Assembly (NCBI RefSeq): GCF_963663645.1
Contig: NZ_OY760503.1
Location: 2,299,501 to 2,363,500 of the forward strand
Reading direction: 5' to 3'
Origin: an uncultured Trichococcus sp.
GTDB taxonomy: Bacteria > Bacillota > Bacilli > Lactobacillales > Aerococcaceae
Length of the DNA stretch: 64,000 nucleotides
This document shows, in pieces, positions 44,719 to 54,539 of this stretch (positions are counted from its first letter, which is position 1; each line of letters starts with the position of its first letter). The position numbers and the translations under genes are program-made. The notes under the pieces are model-generated. The model worked only from the letters and a program-made list of their open reading frames with translations. It made no database searches and was not told the DNA's origin.

Positions 44719-46280
44719 TCATAGACGCACCGGAATTTCAAAAGGCGATACCGATCATCGAAGCCATCGAACGGGCGGGGTACGAAGCCTACTTTGTTGG
44801 AGGAAGTGTGCGCGATACGCTGCTGCATCTGGATATTTCCGATGTCGACATCGCCTCGAGCGCTATGCCTGAAGAAATTCAGCGGATCTTCCCGATTACC
44901 TTTGATGTAGGCATCCAACATGGAACGGTGATGGTTTTACATGAGCGGGAGACATACGAAATAACAACTTTCCGGACAGAGTCAAAGTACGAGAAATTCC
45001 GCAGGCCGGAGAAAGTCGAGTATGTGCGCAGTCTGCAGGACGACTTGAAAAGGCGAGACTTTACGATCAATGCGATTGCGATCGATCGGCACGGGAACAT
45101 CAAAGACTTCTTCAACGGGCAAGAGGACTTGGCGAACAAATTGATCAGGGCGGTCGGCAATCCGGAAGAACGCTTCAGGGAAGATGCCTTGCGCATGATG
45201 CGCGCAGCCAGGTTTGTGAGCCAGTTGGATTTTGAAATCGAACAAGCGACGAAAGAAGCCATCGTCGAATATCATCCGCTCCTTTCAAAAATCGCGGTAG
45301 AGCGCGTGCGCGAAGAGTGGAATAAGCTTCTCATCGGGAGAAACCGCAAGGGCGGGATCAAGTTTTTTGTCGAAACACGTTTATTCCAGATGTGTCCTGG
45401 CTTCCAAAATCGGGAAAAGGCATTGATCGACTTGGCTTTGTTTCCGCTGCAATTCAAAGGGATAACAATCGCCTGGACTGTGCTGGTCCATTTCCTTGAT
45501 CTGAAGGACGAAGCAATCGAGCCATTTTTGCGGCAATGGAAGTGTTCCCGCAAGGAAATCATGGACATACGCAAAGGCGTGCAGGCGCTCAACAAGCGCC
45601 TGCGGCAATTCTGGGACTATCCACTTCTGTTCGAAACAGGGATCGAAATCGCCCTGGAGATTGAAGCCATCATCGAAGGATTCGGGTTGCCGAACCAGAG
45701 CGAAAATTTGATCGAATTGAATGAATCCATGCCGATCCATACGCTGAAAGACTTGGCCTTGGACGGAAAAGAATTGTTGTCCTTGCTTGGCATCAAACGT
45801 GGCGGTCCTTTCGTAGGCGAGATATTCGAAGAATTGAAAACGCTGGTATTGGCAAACAAACTGGAGAATAGCCCCTCCGCACTAAGGGATTTCATTATGA
45901 AAAGAAGGATGATTTATTTGGACGAGACATTCGCAGCCGCCTATACCGTCGGGCAAAAAGATTTGGCTTCCGAGATCGGTTCGGGTACGTTGCCGGTTCT
46001 GGCGACGCCGGCATTGTTGGCAATGATCGAAAATGCCTGTATGGGAATCGTCAAGGAACATCTTTCCGAAGGCGACACGACAGTCGGGATCCATTGCGAT
46101 CTGCACCATAAAAAAGCCTCTCCCATCCACGCAGAAATAACGGTGACAGTCAGAGTGACGGAACACAGAGGAAACAAATATTTCTTCGAATGCGCAGCCC
46201 ATTCCCAAGGCCATGAAATCGCATCGGCAAAGCACACAAGAGCCGTCGTCAATGCGAATGAATTCATGGATAGCCTATAG
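44715..46280 (+). CDS. cca: CCA-adding tRNA nucleotidyltransferase fused to a hotdog thioesterase domain
   Basis: A 521-residue protein in one open frame. Residues 1-398 are a class II CCA-adding enzyme: [20 protein letters not shown] (catalytic aspartates), [23 protein letters not shown] and the helical body. That is the whole length of an ordinary Cca. Residues 399-521 match a FlK-like (fluoroacetyl-CoA thioesterase type) hotdog domain: [20 protein letters not shown] with Thr and Glu, and DLHHKKASP with His, giving the T-E-H active-site set. Met399 (45909) could once have been a start codon. The fusion may be natural or reflect a base error near 45900. Confidence 0.85.
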   Translation: MIIDAPEFQKAIPIIEAIERAGYEAYFVGGSVRDTLLHLDISDVDIASSAMPEEIQRIFPITFDVGIQHGTVMVLHERETYEITTFRTESKYEKFRRPEKVEYVRSLQDDLKRRDFTINAIAIDRHGNIKDFFNGQEDLANKLIRAVGNPEERFREDALRMMRAARFVSQLDFEIEQATKEAIVEYHPLLSKIAVERVREEWNKLLIGRNRKGGIKFFVETRLFQMCPGFQNREKALIDLALFPLQFKGITIAWTVLVHFLDLKDEAIEPFLRQWKCSRKEIMDIRKGVQALNKRLRQFWDYPLLFETGIEIALEIEAIIEGFGLPNQSENLIELNESMPIHTLKDLALDGKELLSLLGIKRGGPFVGEIFEELKTLVLANKLENSPSALRDFIMKRRMIYLDETFAAAYTVGQKDLASEIGSGTLPVLATPALLAMIENACMGIVKEHLSEGDTTVGIHCDLHHKKASPIHAEITVTVRVTEHRGNKYFFECAAHSQGHEIASAKHTRAVVNANEFMDSL

Positions 46281-46316
46281 CAGCATAACTTACTTTTTCT
46301 TGTCATCGGAAGTGTA

Positions 46317-46344
46317 TTGGTACCCACTTATTAAAAAATATGAT
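46317..46344 (+). promoter_or_regulatory. Promoter of the unknown gene at 46391
   Basis: TTGGTA, a 16-base spacer and TATGAT; an overlapping TAAAAT follows. Confidence 0.55.
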
Positions 46345-46390
46345 AAAATAGTTACATATTCAAAAAGTAAATATATCAGGAGTGATTTCG

Positions 46391-46867
46391 ATGAAAAAAG
46401 TAATGACAGGTTTGAGATTTATTTTTAGAAACGGCGAAACATGGACGATCAAGCGTGAATATATCGGAGATCTATGGATCAAACAAGTCACAACGAGCTA
46501 TGGCCGAATCGGCAACAGTGATTTCCAGGAAATCCACCCTTGCGAATCTTTGCGTATCGAAATTAACCAAGAAGCAGATCACGTCAACACGAGCGATATC
46601 AATCTGGGCGGGCTTGAGCAAGGCATGTTCGAACGTGTTGCGAGCCATCAGGACATCGAAAAAATGGATATCCTTTACCAAGATGAGGATCACCCAAAAT
46701 CCGACGTCATTGTAGAAGTGGACCGTATCTACTTCCCTTACAAAGCATTGGATATCGATGGATTCGACAATGAATATCAATCTTCATTCGTTTCATCAGA
46801 AAACAAATTATATATCGTGATCGATCCGGAAAAAAATGTGAAAGACATTTATCCTGACATCGTTTAG
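46391..46867 (+). CDS. Hypothetical protein, 158 residues
   Basis: I do not recognise this gene. AGGAG (46378-46382) stands 8 bases before ATG 46391 (MKKVMTGLRFIFRNGETWTI). The product is soluble and acidic, with alternating beta-like stretches (WIKQVTTSYGRIG, SDVIVEVDRIYFPYKALDI, ENKLYIVIDPEKNV) and no signal peptide, membrane segment or cysteine cluster; it has a single Cys (HPCESL). It has its own promoter and a strong terminator, so it is monocistronic, between cca and dinG. Real coding is supported by these signals and ordinary codon use. Confidence 0.75.
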   Translation: MKKVMTGLRFIFRNGETWTIKREYIGDLWIKQVTTSYGRIGNSDFQEIHPCESLRIEINQEADHVNTSDINLGGLEQGMFERVASHQDIEKMDILYQDEDHPKSDVIVEVDRIYFPYKALDIDGFDNEYQSSFVSSENKLYIVIDPEKNVKDIYPDIV

Positions 46868-46879
46868 TGCATCCAAAAA

Positions 46880-46918
46880 AAATGGATCCTTGCTGGCAAA
46901 GCGAGGGTCCATTTTTTT
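46880..46918 (+). terminator. Intrinsic terminator after the unknown gene
   Basis: Positions 46880-46894 pair with 46900-46914 (15 pairs including GU) around a GGCAA loop, followed by a T tract. Confidence 0.93.
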
Positions 46919-47141
46919 GGCGTCGGGTCGTCAGCCTATCCCTGCCAGCCATCAAAAAAATCCGATAATTATCGCTTTTCCGGTAACAATAGCCGCGACA
47001 TAGGATATAATGAGGTCAGCTGCATACAATGCACAGTTTGATCGGAGAGACTTCTGTTTCAATGAGATAGTTACAGGGGAAGTCTTTCGGAAAGAAATAC
47101 CGGAACAGGAGAAGCTTCTGTTTATTTAGGAGATTACTTTT

Positions 47142-49889
47142 ATGAAGAAAACCTATGCCATTGTCGATCTTGAGACAACGGGATCCAGCTTCAAACGAGG
47201 GGATCGGATCATTCAATTCGGGTGTACCTTGCTTCAGGCCGGCAAAATAGTACAAGAAATCAATATAACCATCAATCCCGGCAGGAAAATCCCGGATATC
47301 ATCGAAAAGTTGACGGGGATCAAGAATAAGGACGTCAAAGAGGCCCCCTATTTTGAAGACGTCTGCGATTTCATCTACAACACGCTGGAAGGGTGCGTAT
47401 TTGTGGCGCACAATGTGCATTTCGACTACCATTTTTTGGACAGCTCCTTCCATGAGGTCGGCATGCCACCGCTCTCGCTGCGCGCGATGGACACGGTGGA
47501 GTTGACGAAAATCCTCTATCCGACCTTATCCAGTTATCGGTTGGGCGACTTATCAAAACACTTCGTCCTGACGCATGATAGTGCCCACGATGCCGCAAGC
47601 GATGCACATGCGACTGCGGAACTTTTTCTCCAATTGAAGGAGAAAGCCAACAATTTGCCGTTGGTCACGTTGGAAAAATTGAATTTCTTGTCAGCGCATT
47701 GTCAGGTGGACAACGATTCCTTTTTCTACGAAAGTTATGAAACCGCCAAAGAGATGCGCTCGCCCCTCCCACCGAAAATCTTTGTCAGAAATGGGTTGGC
47801 GCTGAAGGAAAAGGAAATACTTTCGGAACAGACTGCCTACAGAGCAAAAGAAGTTTCCGACTTCCCGGAAGTGGCCAAAAGACTGATGGGAAATCACGGT
47901 TTGGAAATCCGATCGGAGCAGATTGAGATGATGCAGTCACTTTTTGATTTCCATCAGTCAGAAAATCCCCGAAATCTGGCGATCGAGGCTGCACCGGGCA
48001 TCGGCAAGACTTTGGCGTATTTGTTGCCGGCTGCTTATCAGGCGACTCCGGAAAAAAAAGTCCTGATCAGCACATCCACGCTGCTTCTGCAGGAACAGAT
48101 CATGGACAACGAATTGGTCCGGTTGCGCAAAATGCTGCCGTTCGAGCTGCAGGTAAGCTCATTGAAAGGGAAGACGAACATCATCCATCTGGAGAAATTG
48201 GCGGCTTTGACATTGGAATCCCTCACCAAAAAAGAATCCTTGATCATGATGAGCATCTACGTCTGGTTGACCGAGACGGAAACCGGCGACATCAGCGAAT
48301 TGAGCCAAGCTCAGAGCTTCGATTTTTTGTGGGAAAAATTGACTTTTGAGAGCCACGAATCCCCGCTGAAAGGGAGGTGGGCCGATGATGATTTCTTCTC
48401 CTTCAACAACAAAAAAGCGGAACAATCCAGCCTGATCGTCACGAACCATTCTTTTTTGAGTCACCACATCGATGACCTGGCTATTTTTGACCAGTGCGAA
48501 TCCATAAAATTGATCCTCGATGAAGCGCATCAATTCCCGCGCGTCTATCAGGATGCGCAAAAAAAAAGTGTGGCTTTGTCCATCCTGAAGCGGCGATTGA
48601 AGCGATCCGGCTACTTCCTGCGGGACTTTCGCGAGGCAATGGAGAAGGATGCCGAGAGCGATTCCCTCGACTATGATCTGTTCAACCTCGAATTCGCGGT
48701 CGATCAATTACAGCAGGAATGTGCCCATTCGGAAGAAGTGTTGATGCGCTCCCTGATCAATGAGGTGGGGGAAAAGGGTGAAGTCTACCTTGATGAAAAT
48801 TTTCAGGTTGAGACCGGAATGAAGAAAATCTTCAAGAAAATGCACCAGTATATACAGGAAACAAGGCTTGCAGCGATGCGTTGCCTGGACAAAACAAGCT
48901 TGAGGAACGATCCGGTCATGGGTCCGCGCGCAAAGGCGCTGCTGGATGACTTGGAAGCGGTCCGAGACAATCTGCAATACTTTATCGAAGATCGCCCGGG
49001 CACGTATCATGTGCTGCACTACATTTGGGATAACGACCTGCTTTCGCTGAGGGTCGAGATGAACCAGATCGATCTGTCTGAAGAAATCCATGCCAAAATC
49101 AATGAGCGATTCGGCAGAACGGTCTATTTGAGTTCGACACTCAAAGTGGATGACTCGCTGGACTACTTCAAAAAAAAAGTCGGAGAAGCCGAATTACAGG
49201 AAGCGTATTTTGCTTCACCCTATAACTTGAGTGAACGATTGCGGATCTTCCTTCCGTCTGACATCACGGCCATCACAACGTTGGATGATAAACAAGCCGC
49301 CAGGCAGATCGTTTCGACGTTGCAGGAAATCGTCCTCCCACAACAGGGCAAAGCCTTAGTTCTGTTCACAGCCAACCGCTTGCTGGAGGAGGTCCATAGC
49401 CAACTCAAAAATGCTGTCTCTGCCGGATTCCCGGGAACGGAAATACTCGCTCAGGGTTTCTCCGGCAGCCGGAGAAGGATGCATAATCGCTTCATGTCGG
49501 CCGATGCTGCCATTTTGCTGGGTTCTGCTTCTTACTGGGAAGGCATTGATTTTTCTGATCAAGCTGTAGAAATTTTGGTGATCACCAGGCTGCCGTTCGA
49601 TCCGCCGCATCGTCCTGAAAATGCAGCCTTCCAAGCCTATCACCAGGACAAAGGCAAGAAGACATTCTATGAAGAGTTTCTCCCGCGAGCGATGATCCGC
49701 CTGAAACAGGGAATAGGCAGACTCGTCCGTTCCAGGAATACGAAAGGCGTCGTCATTTGTCTGGACGACAGATTGATCAAAAGCAATTATTCCAAACGGA
49801 TGCAGCAGATGCTTCCGGAGGGCGTAGGGATAAAAGTAGCCGAGCAGGCTGAAATAAATGCGGAAATTCAAGAATTTCTGAAAAAATAA
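47142..49889 (+). CDS. dinG: DinG: exonuclease-helicase fusion
   Basis: A 915-residue protein of the Gram-positive DinG type. Residues 1-165 are a DnaQ-like 3'-5' exonuclease with the DEDD residues in IVDLETTGSSF, HNVHFDYHFLD and HDAASDAHATAEL. The rest is an XPD/DinG-family helicase: Walker A AAPGIGKTLAYL near residue 283, DEAH (LILDEAHQFPRV), GSASYWEGIDF and GIGRLVRS. The four Fe-S cysteines of E. coli DinG are not apparent, as in B. subtilis. AGGAG precedes ATG 47142. The 274-base gap upstream holds a weak TATAAT (47006-47011) and an AGACTTC/GAAGTCT inverted repeat; no LexA box is visible. Confidence 0.93.
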   Translation: MKKTYAIVDLETTGSSFKRGDRIIQFGCTLLQAGKIVQEINITINPGRKIPDIIEKLTGIKNKDVKEAPYFEDVCDFIYNTLEGCVFVAHNVHFDYHFLDSSFHEVGMPPLSLRAMDTVELTKILYPTLSSYRLGDLSKHFVLTHDSAHDAASDAHATAELFLQLKEKANNLPLVTLEKLNFLSAHCQVDNDSFFYESYETAKEMRSPLPPKIFVRNGLALKEKEILSEQTAYRAKEVSDFPEVAKRLMGNHGLEIRSEQIEMMQSLFDFHQSENPRNLAIEAAPGIGKTLAYLLPAAYQATPEKKVLISTSTLLLQEQIMDNELVRLRKMLPFELQVSSLKGKTNIIHLEKLAALTLESLTKKESLIMMSIYVWLTETETGDISELSQAQSFDFLWEKLTFESHESPLKGRWADDDFFSFNNKKAEQSSLIVTNHSFLSHHIDDLAIFDQCESIKLILDEAHQFPRVYQDAQKKSVALSILKRRLKRSGYFLRDFREAMEKDAESDSLDYDLFNLEFAVDQLQQECAHSEEVLMRSLINEVGEKGEVYLDENFQVETGMKKIFKKMHQYIQETRLAAMRCLDKTSLRNDPVMGPRAKALLDDLEAVRDNLQYFIEDRPGTYHVLHYIWDNDLLSLRVEMNQIDLSEEIHAKINERFGRTVYLSSTLKVDDSLDYFKKKVGEAELQEAYFASPYNLSERLRIFLPSDITAITTLDDKQAARQIVSTLQEIVLPQQGKALVLFTANRLLEEVHSQLKNAVSAGFPGTEILAQGFSGSRRRMHNRFMSADAAILLGSASYWEGIDFSDQAVEILVITRLPFDPPHRPENAAFQAYHQDKGKKTFYEEFLPRAMIRLKQGIGRLVRSRNTKGVVICLDDRLIKSNYSKRMQQMLPEGVGIKVAEQAEINAEIQEFLKK

Positions 49890-49986
49890 TGCGGCGGGAT
49901 ATTCCATCAGCCTGAAGTTTAAGGTATCATTAATAATCAGGTGAGATTGCGATTAAGTTTCAAACAAAGATAAGGAAGTGGTAGAT

Positions 49987-50463
49987 GTGAAGAAGAATAT
50001 CATTGTTGGGACGATTGTGATTCTCTTCCTGATGATCGTCAGTTCCTACACGATATTTTACCGAAGCCAGCAGCCGATCATGCAAGCCGAGAAAGAAGCA
50101 ACCGCCATTGCGGAAAAGAAAGCCAATATCCGGAAAGTCCAAGATTTTTATTGGTACAATGGATCTGAGACGTATTTTTCACTGGCTGGCATCGATGACA
50201 ACAACGAAGAATTGTATGTCATCATAAAGAAAGACGGCGGTGAAACCACTATCCTGAACACAGCGGAAGTCATCACCGAAAGTGAAGCTAAATCAATCAC
50301 TCAGGCGGATAAGAACCCTGAACGGATTCTGGAGGCAAGGCTGGGGATAGAGAACGAAGAACCAGTTTGGGAAGTCACCTACAAAAATGCAAACGATACG
50401 ATTGGTTACTATTTGATATCCGCTATTTCTGGGAAATGGCTCAAAGATATAGAAAACATATAA
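49987..50463 (+). CDS. ypmB: YpmB-like membrane-anchored protein (DUF5590)
   Basis: A 158-residue protein with an N-terminal transmembrane anchor (about 4-25, IIVGTIVILFLMIVSSYTI) and an extracytoplasmic domain with two PepSY-like repeats (YYLISAISGKWLKDI at the end). It resembles B. subtilis YpmB, which lies between dinG and aspB in the same way. The function is unknown; it may modulate cell-wall enzymes, which is speculation. AAGGA spacing favours GTG 49987 over GTG 49978. Confidence 0.83.
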   Translation: MKKNIIVGTIVILFLMIVSSYTIFYRSQQPIMQAEKEATAIAEKKANIRKVQDFYWYNGSETYFSLAGIDDNNEELYVIIKKDGGETTILNTAEVITESEAKSITQADKNPERILEARLGIENEEPVWEVTYKNANDTIGYYLISAISGKWLKDIENI

Positions 50464-50478
50464 ATTGGAGTGATTGAG

Positions 50479-51669
50479 ATGGTAAGAATTTCTGAAAGAA
50501 TGAAAAAAATAAGCGAATCCCCGACATTGGCGACGTCAGCAAAAGTCAACGTCATGAAAGCGCAAGGTAAGGATATCCTTAACTTGACCGTAGGGGAACC
50601 GGACTTCGATACGCACGTTTCAATTCTGAATGCGGCAGTAGAGGCAATCCAATCAAACAAAGCGAATCACTACACCCCGACTGCCGGTATCCTGCCATTG
50701 CGTCAAGCGATTGTGGATTACCATCAGAAGTATGACGGAGTCAGTTACGCCGTCAATCAGGTCATCGTGACTGAGGGGGCAAAAAATGCTTTGTTTGCGC
50801 TATTCCAAGTAATTCTCAATCCCGGAGATGAAGTCATCGTCCCTGTGCCGTATTGGGTGAGCTATACGGAGCAGATCAAGTTGGCGGGCGGCGTTAACGT
50901 GCTCGTCGAAACAGCGCCTGAAAAAGGCTTTAAACTGACTGTGGAAGATCTGGAAAAACATCGCACCGAAAAAACGGTTGCTTTGCTTTTGAATTCGCCG
51001 TCTAACCCGACCGGTATGATCTATACGCCTGAAGAACTGAAGGCGATCGGCGAGTGGGCGGTTGCGCATGATATCTTGATCATCGCCGATGAAATTTACT
51101 ACCGACTGACTTATAACGGAAATGAAGCCATCTCAATCGCTTCCCTATCGGAAGAAATCAAGAACCAGACAGTCATCATCAACGGCATCTCCAAAACGTA
51201 CGCTATGACAGGCTGGAGAATCGGATACGCAATGGGAAATGCGGAGATCATCAGTAAAATGATCGAATTATCCAGTCATTCGACAAGCAATCCTGCCGGA
51301 CCAAGCCAATATGGCGCTTTGGCTGCATTGACCGGGCCGCAAGACTTTGTCGAGGAAATGCGCGCAGCCTTCGAAGCGCGTCTGAACTTCTTCTATCCGC
51401 TGGTTGCAAGCATTCCTGGTTTCAAGGTCACGAAACCTCAAGGCGCCTTCTACCTGTTCCCGAACGTTAAGGAAGCCGCTGAAATGTGCGGGTTTAAAGA
51501 AGTGAAAGACTTTACGCTGGCTCTGATTGAGGAGGCAAATGTTGCCTTGGTTTCAGGCGATGGTTTTGGATACCCTGATTACGCCAGAATAAGTTATACT
51601 GTCAGAGAAGAACTATTGGCAGAAGCAGTAGATCGCATCAAAAAATTTATCGAAACCCATAAAAAATAA
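50479..51669 (+). CDS. aspB: Aspartate aminotransferase (class I, AspB type)
   Basis: A PLP enzyme of 396 residues that interconverts aspartate and oxaloacetate. Fold-type I motifs: [11 protein letters not shown] near the start, [23 protein letters not shown], the PLP lysine in [18 protein letters not shown], and the C-terminal arginine in DYARISYTV. It is of the Ib (B. subtilis AspB) subgroup. TTGGAG precedes ATG 50479. It lies between ypmB and asnS as in B. subtilis. Confidence 0.95.
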   Translation: MVRISERMKKISESPTLATSAKVNVMKAQGKDILNLTVGEPDFDTHVSILNAAVEAIQSNKANHYTPTAGILPLRQAIVDYHQKYDGVSYAVNQVIVTEGAKNALFALFQVILNPGDEVIVPVPYWVSYTEQIKLAGGVNVLVETAPEKGFKLTVEDLEKHRTEKTVALLLNSPSNPTGMIYTPEELKAIGEWAVAHDILIIADEIYYRLTYNGNEAISIASLSEEIKNQTVIINGISKTYAMTGWRIGYAMGNAEIISKMIELSSHSTSNPAGPSQYGALAALTGPQDFVEEMRAAFEARLNFFYPLVASIPGFKVTKPQGAFYLFPNVKEAAEMCGFKEVKDFTLALIEEANVALVSGDGFGYPDYARISYTVREELLAEAVDRIKKFIETHKK

Positions 51670-51701
51670 TCTGTTTTTTATGGCAAAAGGGGCAGACGAG
51701 A

Positions 51702-53000
51702 TTGACACTTATCACAATGGACCAAGCAAAGGAATATCTGGGGCAAGAGATTTCCATTGGTGCTTGGGTAACCAATAAAAGAAGCAGCGGGAAAATCGCC
51801 TTTCTGCAATTGCGTGACGGCGCCCATTATTTCCAAGGCATCGTTTTGAAAAATGATGTCGGAGAAGAGTTGTTCGACGTCGCAAAATCGCTGACGCAAG
51901 AAACCTCTTTGATCGTTAAAGGAATCATCCAGGAAGATACCCGTTCGAAGCTTGGCTACGAATTGCTCGTTACAGGCATAGAAGTGCTGGGAGAAAGCCA
52001 GGATTATCCGATCACGCCTAAAGAGCACGGCACGGATTTCCTGATGGATCATCGTCATCTGTGGCTGCGCTCATCCAGACAGCACGCCATCATGAAAATC
52101 CGGAACGAAATCATCCGCGCTACTTATGAATTCTTCAATCAGGAAGGCTTCATCAAGGTGGATCCGCCGATCCTGACCGGCAGCGCGCCGGAAGGGACGA
52201 CCGAGCTGTTCCACACCAAGTATTTCGATGAGGAAGCTTACCTGTCCCAGAGCGGACAATTGTACATGGAAGCGGCAGCGATGGCCTTCGGAAAAGTATT
52301 TTCATTCGGCCCGACTTTCCGTGCCGAAAAATCGAAAACGCGCCGCCATCTGATCGAATTTTGGATGATGGAGCCGGAAATGGCCTTCATGCATCAGGAC
52401 CAGAGTTTGGAAGTCCAAGAAAAATATGTCGCTTATCTGGTCCAATCGGTACTGGATAATTGTGATATCTATTTGGATACGCTGGAGCGCGACAAAGAAT
52501 TGCTTAAAAAATACACGCAATTGCCTTATGATCGCATCAGCTATGATGACGCTGTAGCCTTATTGAACGCAAACGGGTTTGACGATATCGTTTGGGGAGA
52601 TGATTTCGGATCGCCTCATGAAACCTTCATCGCGAATCAATCGGACAGACCGGTATTCATCCTTAATTACCCGAAAGCGATCAAGCCTTTTTACATGAAA
52701 GAACATCCGGATCGTCCGGAAGTCGTTTTGTGCGCGGATATGATCGCTCCGGAAGGATACGGAGAAATAATCGGCGGCAGCGAACGTGAAGTGGACTACC
52801 AACGCTTAAGCGAACAGATTGAGAAATTCGGGCTGAGCAAGGACGACTATTCATGGTATTTGGATTTACGCAAATACGGTTCAGTGCCTCATTCCGGATT
52901 CGGATTGGGACTTGAAAGAATGGTGACTTGGATCTCCGGAACCGAACACATCCGTGAGTCGATTCCGTTCCCTCGTCTACTGAACAGAATCTACCCTTAA
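51702..53000 (+). CDS. asnS: Asparagine--tRNA ligase
   Basis: AsnRS charges tRNA-Asn. The 432 residues have an OB-fold anticodon-binding domain ([21 protein letters not shown]) and a class IIb core: motif 2 [21 protein letters not shown]-type and motif 3 [12 protein letters not shown]. The start is TTG 51702 after AAAAGGGG; the N-terminus then aligns with AsnRS proteins, whereas ATG 51717 lacks an RBS. Only 32 bases separate it from aspB, with no T-box or terminator. Confidence 0.97.
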   Translation: MTLITMDQAKEYLGQEISIGAWVTNKRSSGKIAFLQLRDGAHYFQGIVLKNDVGEELFDVAKSLTQETSLIVKGIIQEDTRSKLGYELLVTGIEVLGESQDYPITPKEHGTDFLMDHRHLWLRSSRQHAIMKIRNEIIRATYEFFNQEGFIKVDPPILTGSAPEGTTELFHTKYFDEEAYLSQSGQLYMEAAAMAFGKVFSFGPTFRAEKSKTRRHLIEFWMMEPEMAFMHQDQSLEVQEKYVAYLVQSVLDNCDIYLDTLERDKELLKKYTQLPYDRISYDDAVALLNANGFDDIVWGDDFGSPHETFIANQSDRPVFILNYPKAIKPFYMKEHPDRPEVVLCADMIAPEGYGEIIGGSEREVDYQRLSEQIEKFGLSKDDYSWYLDLRKYGSVPHSGFGLGLERMVTWISGTEHIRESIPFPRLLNRIYP

Positions 53001-53034
53001 CCAGGGCGTTTCGCGAATCTGAATTTAATCACAA

Positions 53035-53084
53035 CAGAATGGGAGTGGGGCAAATAGCAGCTATTTGTTCCACTTTCTGTTTTT
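53035..53084 (+). terminator. Intrinsic terminator of asnS
   Basis: AGTGGGGCAAATAG (53044-53057) pairs with CTATTTGTTCCACT (53061-53074) using GU pairs; outer CAGAA/TTCTG adds a stem. TTTTT follows. Confidence 0.9.
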
Positions 53085-53105
53085 CCAAAGGAGTTTTTTG
53101 ATAAG

Positions 53106-53813
53106 ATGTCATATAATGAATTAACAAAATGGATCGAATCAGGGCAGACGCTGATCCCTAATTTTTTGCTGCAGAACTACAAAAGGATCGGGCTTGCGGA
53201 TACGGAATTCATCTTTGTGCTGCAGCTGAAAGCTTACATCGATAAGAACATACCGTTTCCGAATCTGGCACTGATCGCCGAAAATATGGGCATTGCCGAA
53301 AAGGATGTCTTTTCCTTGCTGCATAATCTGATGCAGAAGCAAATGATCTTGATGGAGACGAAAAATGATCTCGCCGGCAAAGTGGAGGATTCCTATTCCT
53401 TGGATCCGATCTATCAACGGCTTTTCCAATTGATGGAACGTTCCGAGAAAAAACAGCCCATCCAGCAACAGGGTAAGAATATCATGACCATGTTCGAGCA
53501 GGAATTCGGGCGGAATTTATCACCCATCGAGATGCAGACCATTGCGAGCTGGATCGACATGGACCACTATCCGCTCGAATTGATCGAATCAGCCTTGAAA
53601 GAAGCGGTATTGAATCGCGTCTACAGCCTGAAATACATCGACCGCATCCTTTTGGCCTGGGAGAAGAAAAACATCAGGAGCGTAAAAGATCTGATCCAGC
53701 AGCAATCGACGCGGCCCCAAAGCAATCAGGACAAGTTCGATGAAAATGCAAGAACGGATGCGCCGATGGAAGTGCCGCTGTACAATTGGCTGGACACTGA
53801 CGCGGACGCATAG
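53106..53813 (+). CDS. dnaD: DNA replication initiation protein DnaD
   Basis: DnaD takes part in loading the replicative helicase at oriC and at restarting forks in Gram-positives. The 235 residues have an N-terminal winged-helix DDBH1 domain and a C-terminal DDBH2 domain with the signature YIDRILLAWEK (YxxxIxxxW) near residue 178. The C-terminal tail (about 195-235) is Gln/Asp-rich. AAAGGAG lies 12 bases before ATG 53106. nth begins 12 bases after the stop, as in B. subtilis. Confidence 0.93.
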   Translation: MSYNELTKWIESGQTLIPNFLLQNYKRIGLADTEFIFVLQLKAYIDKNIPFPNLALIAENMGIAEKDVFSLLHNLMQKQMILMETKNDLAGKVEDSYSLDPIYQRLFQLMERSEKKQPIQQQGKNIMTMFEQEFGRNLSPIEMQTIASWIDMDHYPLELIESALKEAVLNRVYSLKYIDRILLAWEKKNIRSVKDLIQQQSTRPQSNQDKFDENARTDAPMEVPLYNWLDTDADA

Positions 53814-53825
53814 GTGGGGTGAAAT

Positions 53826-54473
53826 ATGCTATCGAAAAGAAAGACTGTAGAAGCCCTGGATGAGATGGCGGCGCTGTTCCCGAACGCGCAGTGCGAACTG
53901 CTGCATCAGAATGTGTTTCAGCTGTTGATCGCAACACTTCTCAGCGCCCAGGCAACGGACGTTTCCGTCAACAAAGTTACGCCAAGCCTGTTCGGCCGAT
54001 TCTCCACGCCCGAGGCTTTCGTTGCGGCTCCGCTCGAGTCGATCATGCAAGAAATCAGGACGATCGGTTTATACAGGACCAAAGCCGCCAATATCCAAAA
54101 ATGCTGCAAAATGCTGCTGGAGGACTTCGGCGGCGAAGTGCCACGCACTCTGGAAGAATTGACCAAGTTGCCCGGAGTAGGACGCAAAACAGCAAATGTC
54201 GTCATGAGTGTCGGTTTCCATATTCCGGCAATCGCGGTGGACACCCATGTGGAACGGATAGCCAAACGGCTGCGCATAGCTCCCCAGAAAGCATCGGTTC
54301 TGGAAGTGGAAGAGCTGCTGATGAAAAAAATTCCGCGGGAGCGATGGTCGGATGCGCATCACCAGATGATCTTCTTCGGAAGGTATCATTGCACAGCCCG
54401 AAACCCGAAGTGCGACGTTTGTCCGTTGCTTTCGATGTGCCAGGAAGGCCAAAAACGCTTAGGTTTGAAGTGA
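53826..54473 (+). CDS. nth: Endonuclease III
   Basis: A DNA glycosylase/AP lyase of 215 residues that removes oxidised pyrimidines. The HhH segment LPGVGRKTANVV contains the catalytic lysine, AVDTHVERIA the aspartate, and the C-terminus the Fe-S loop C-x6-C-x2-C-x5-C (CTARNPKCDVCPLLSMC). The start follows GGGGTGA. It is co-transcribed with dnaD and converges with ponA. Confidence 0.97.
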   Translation: MLSKRKTVEALDEMAALFPNAQCELLHQNVFQLLIATLLSAQATDVSVNKVTPSLFGRFSTPEAFVAAPLESIMQEIRTIGLYRTKAANIQKCCKMLLEDFGGEVPRTLEELTKLPGVGRKTANVVMSVGFHIPAIAVDTHVERIAKRLRIAPQKASVLEVEELLMKKIPRERWSDAHHQMIFFGRYHCTARNPKCDVCPLLSMCQEGQKRLGLK

Positions 54474-54500
54474 AGTGAAAGAAAGTAGCTTCCGCAACAA

Positions 54501-54539
54501 AAAACAGCCAGCCCCTTCATATCGGGACTGGCTGTTTTC
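54501..54539 (+). terminator. Bidirectional terminator between nth and ponA
   Basis: AAAACAGCCAG (54501-54511) and CTGGCTGTTTT (54528-54538) form a perfect stem with A-rich and T-rich flanks, so it can terminate both converging genes. Confidence 0.92.

Noticed and set aside
51670-51701. T-box upstream of asnS
   Set aside because: Only 32 bases separate aspB and asnS, with no specifier stem or terminator.
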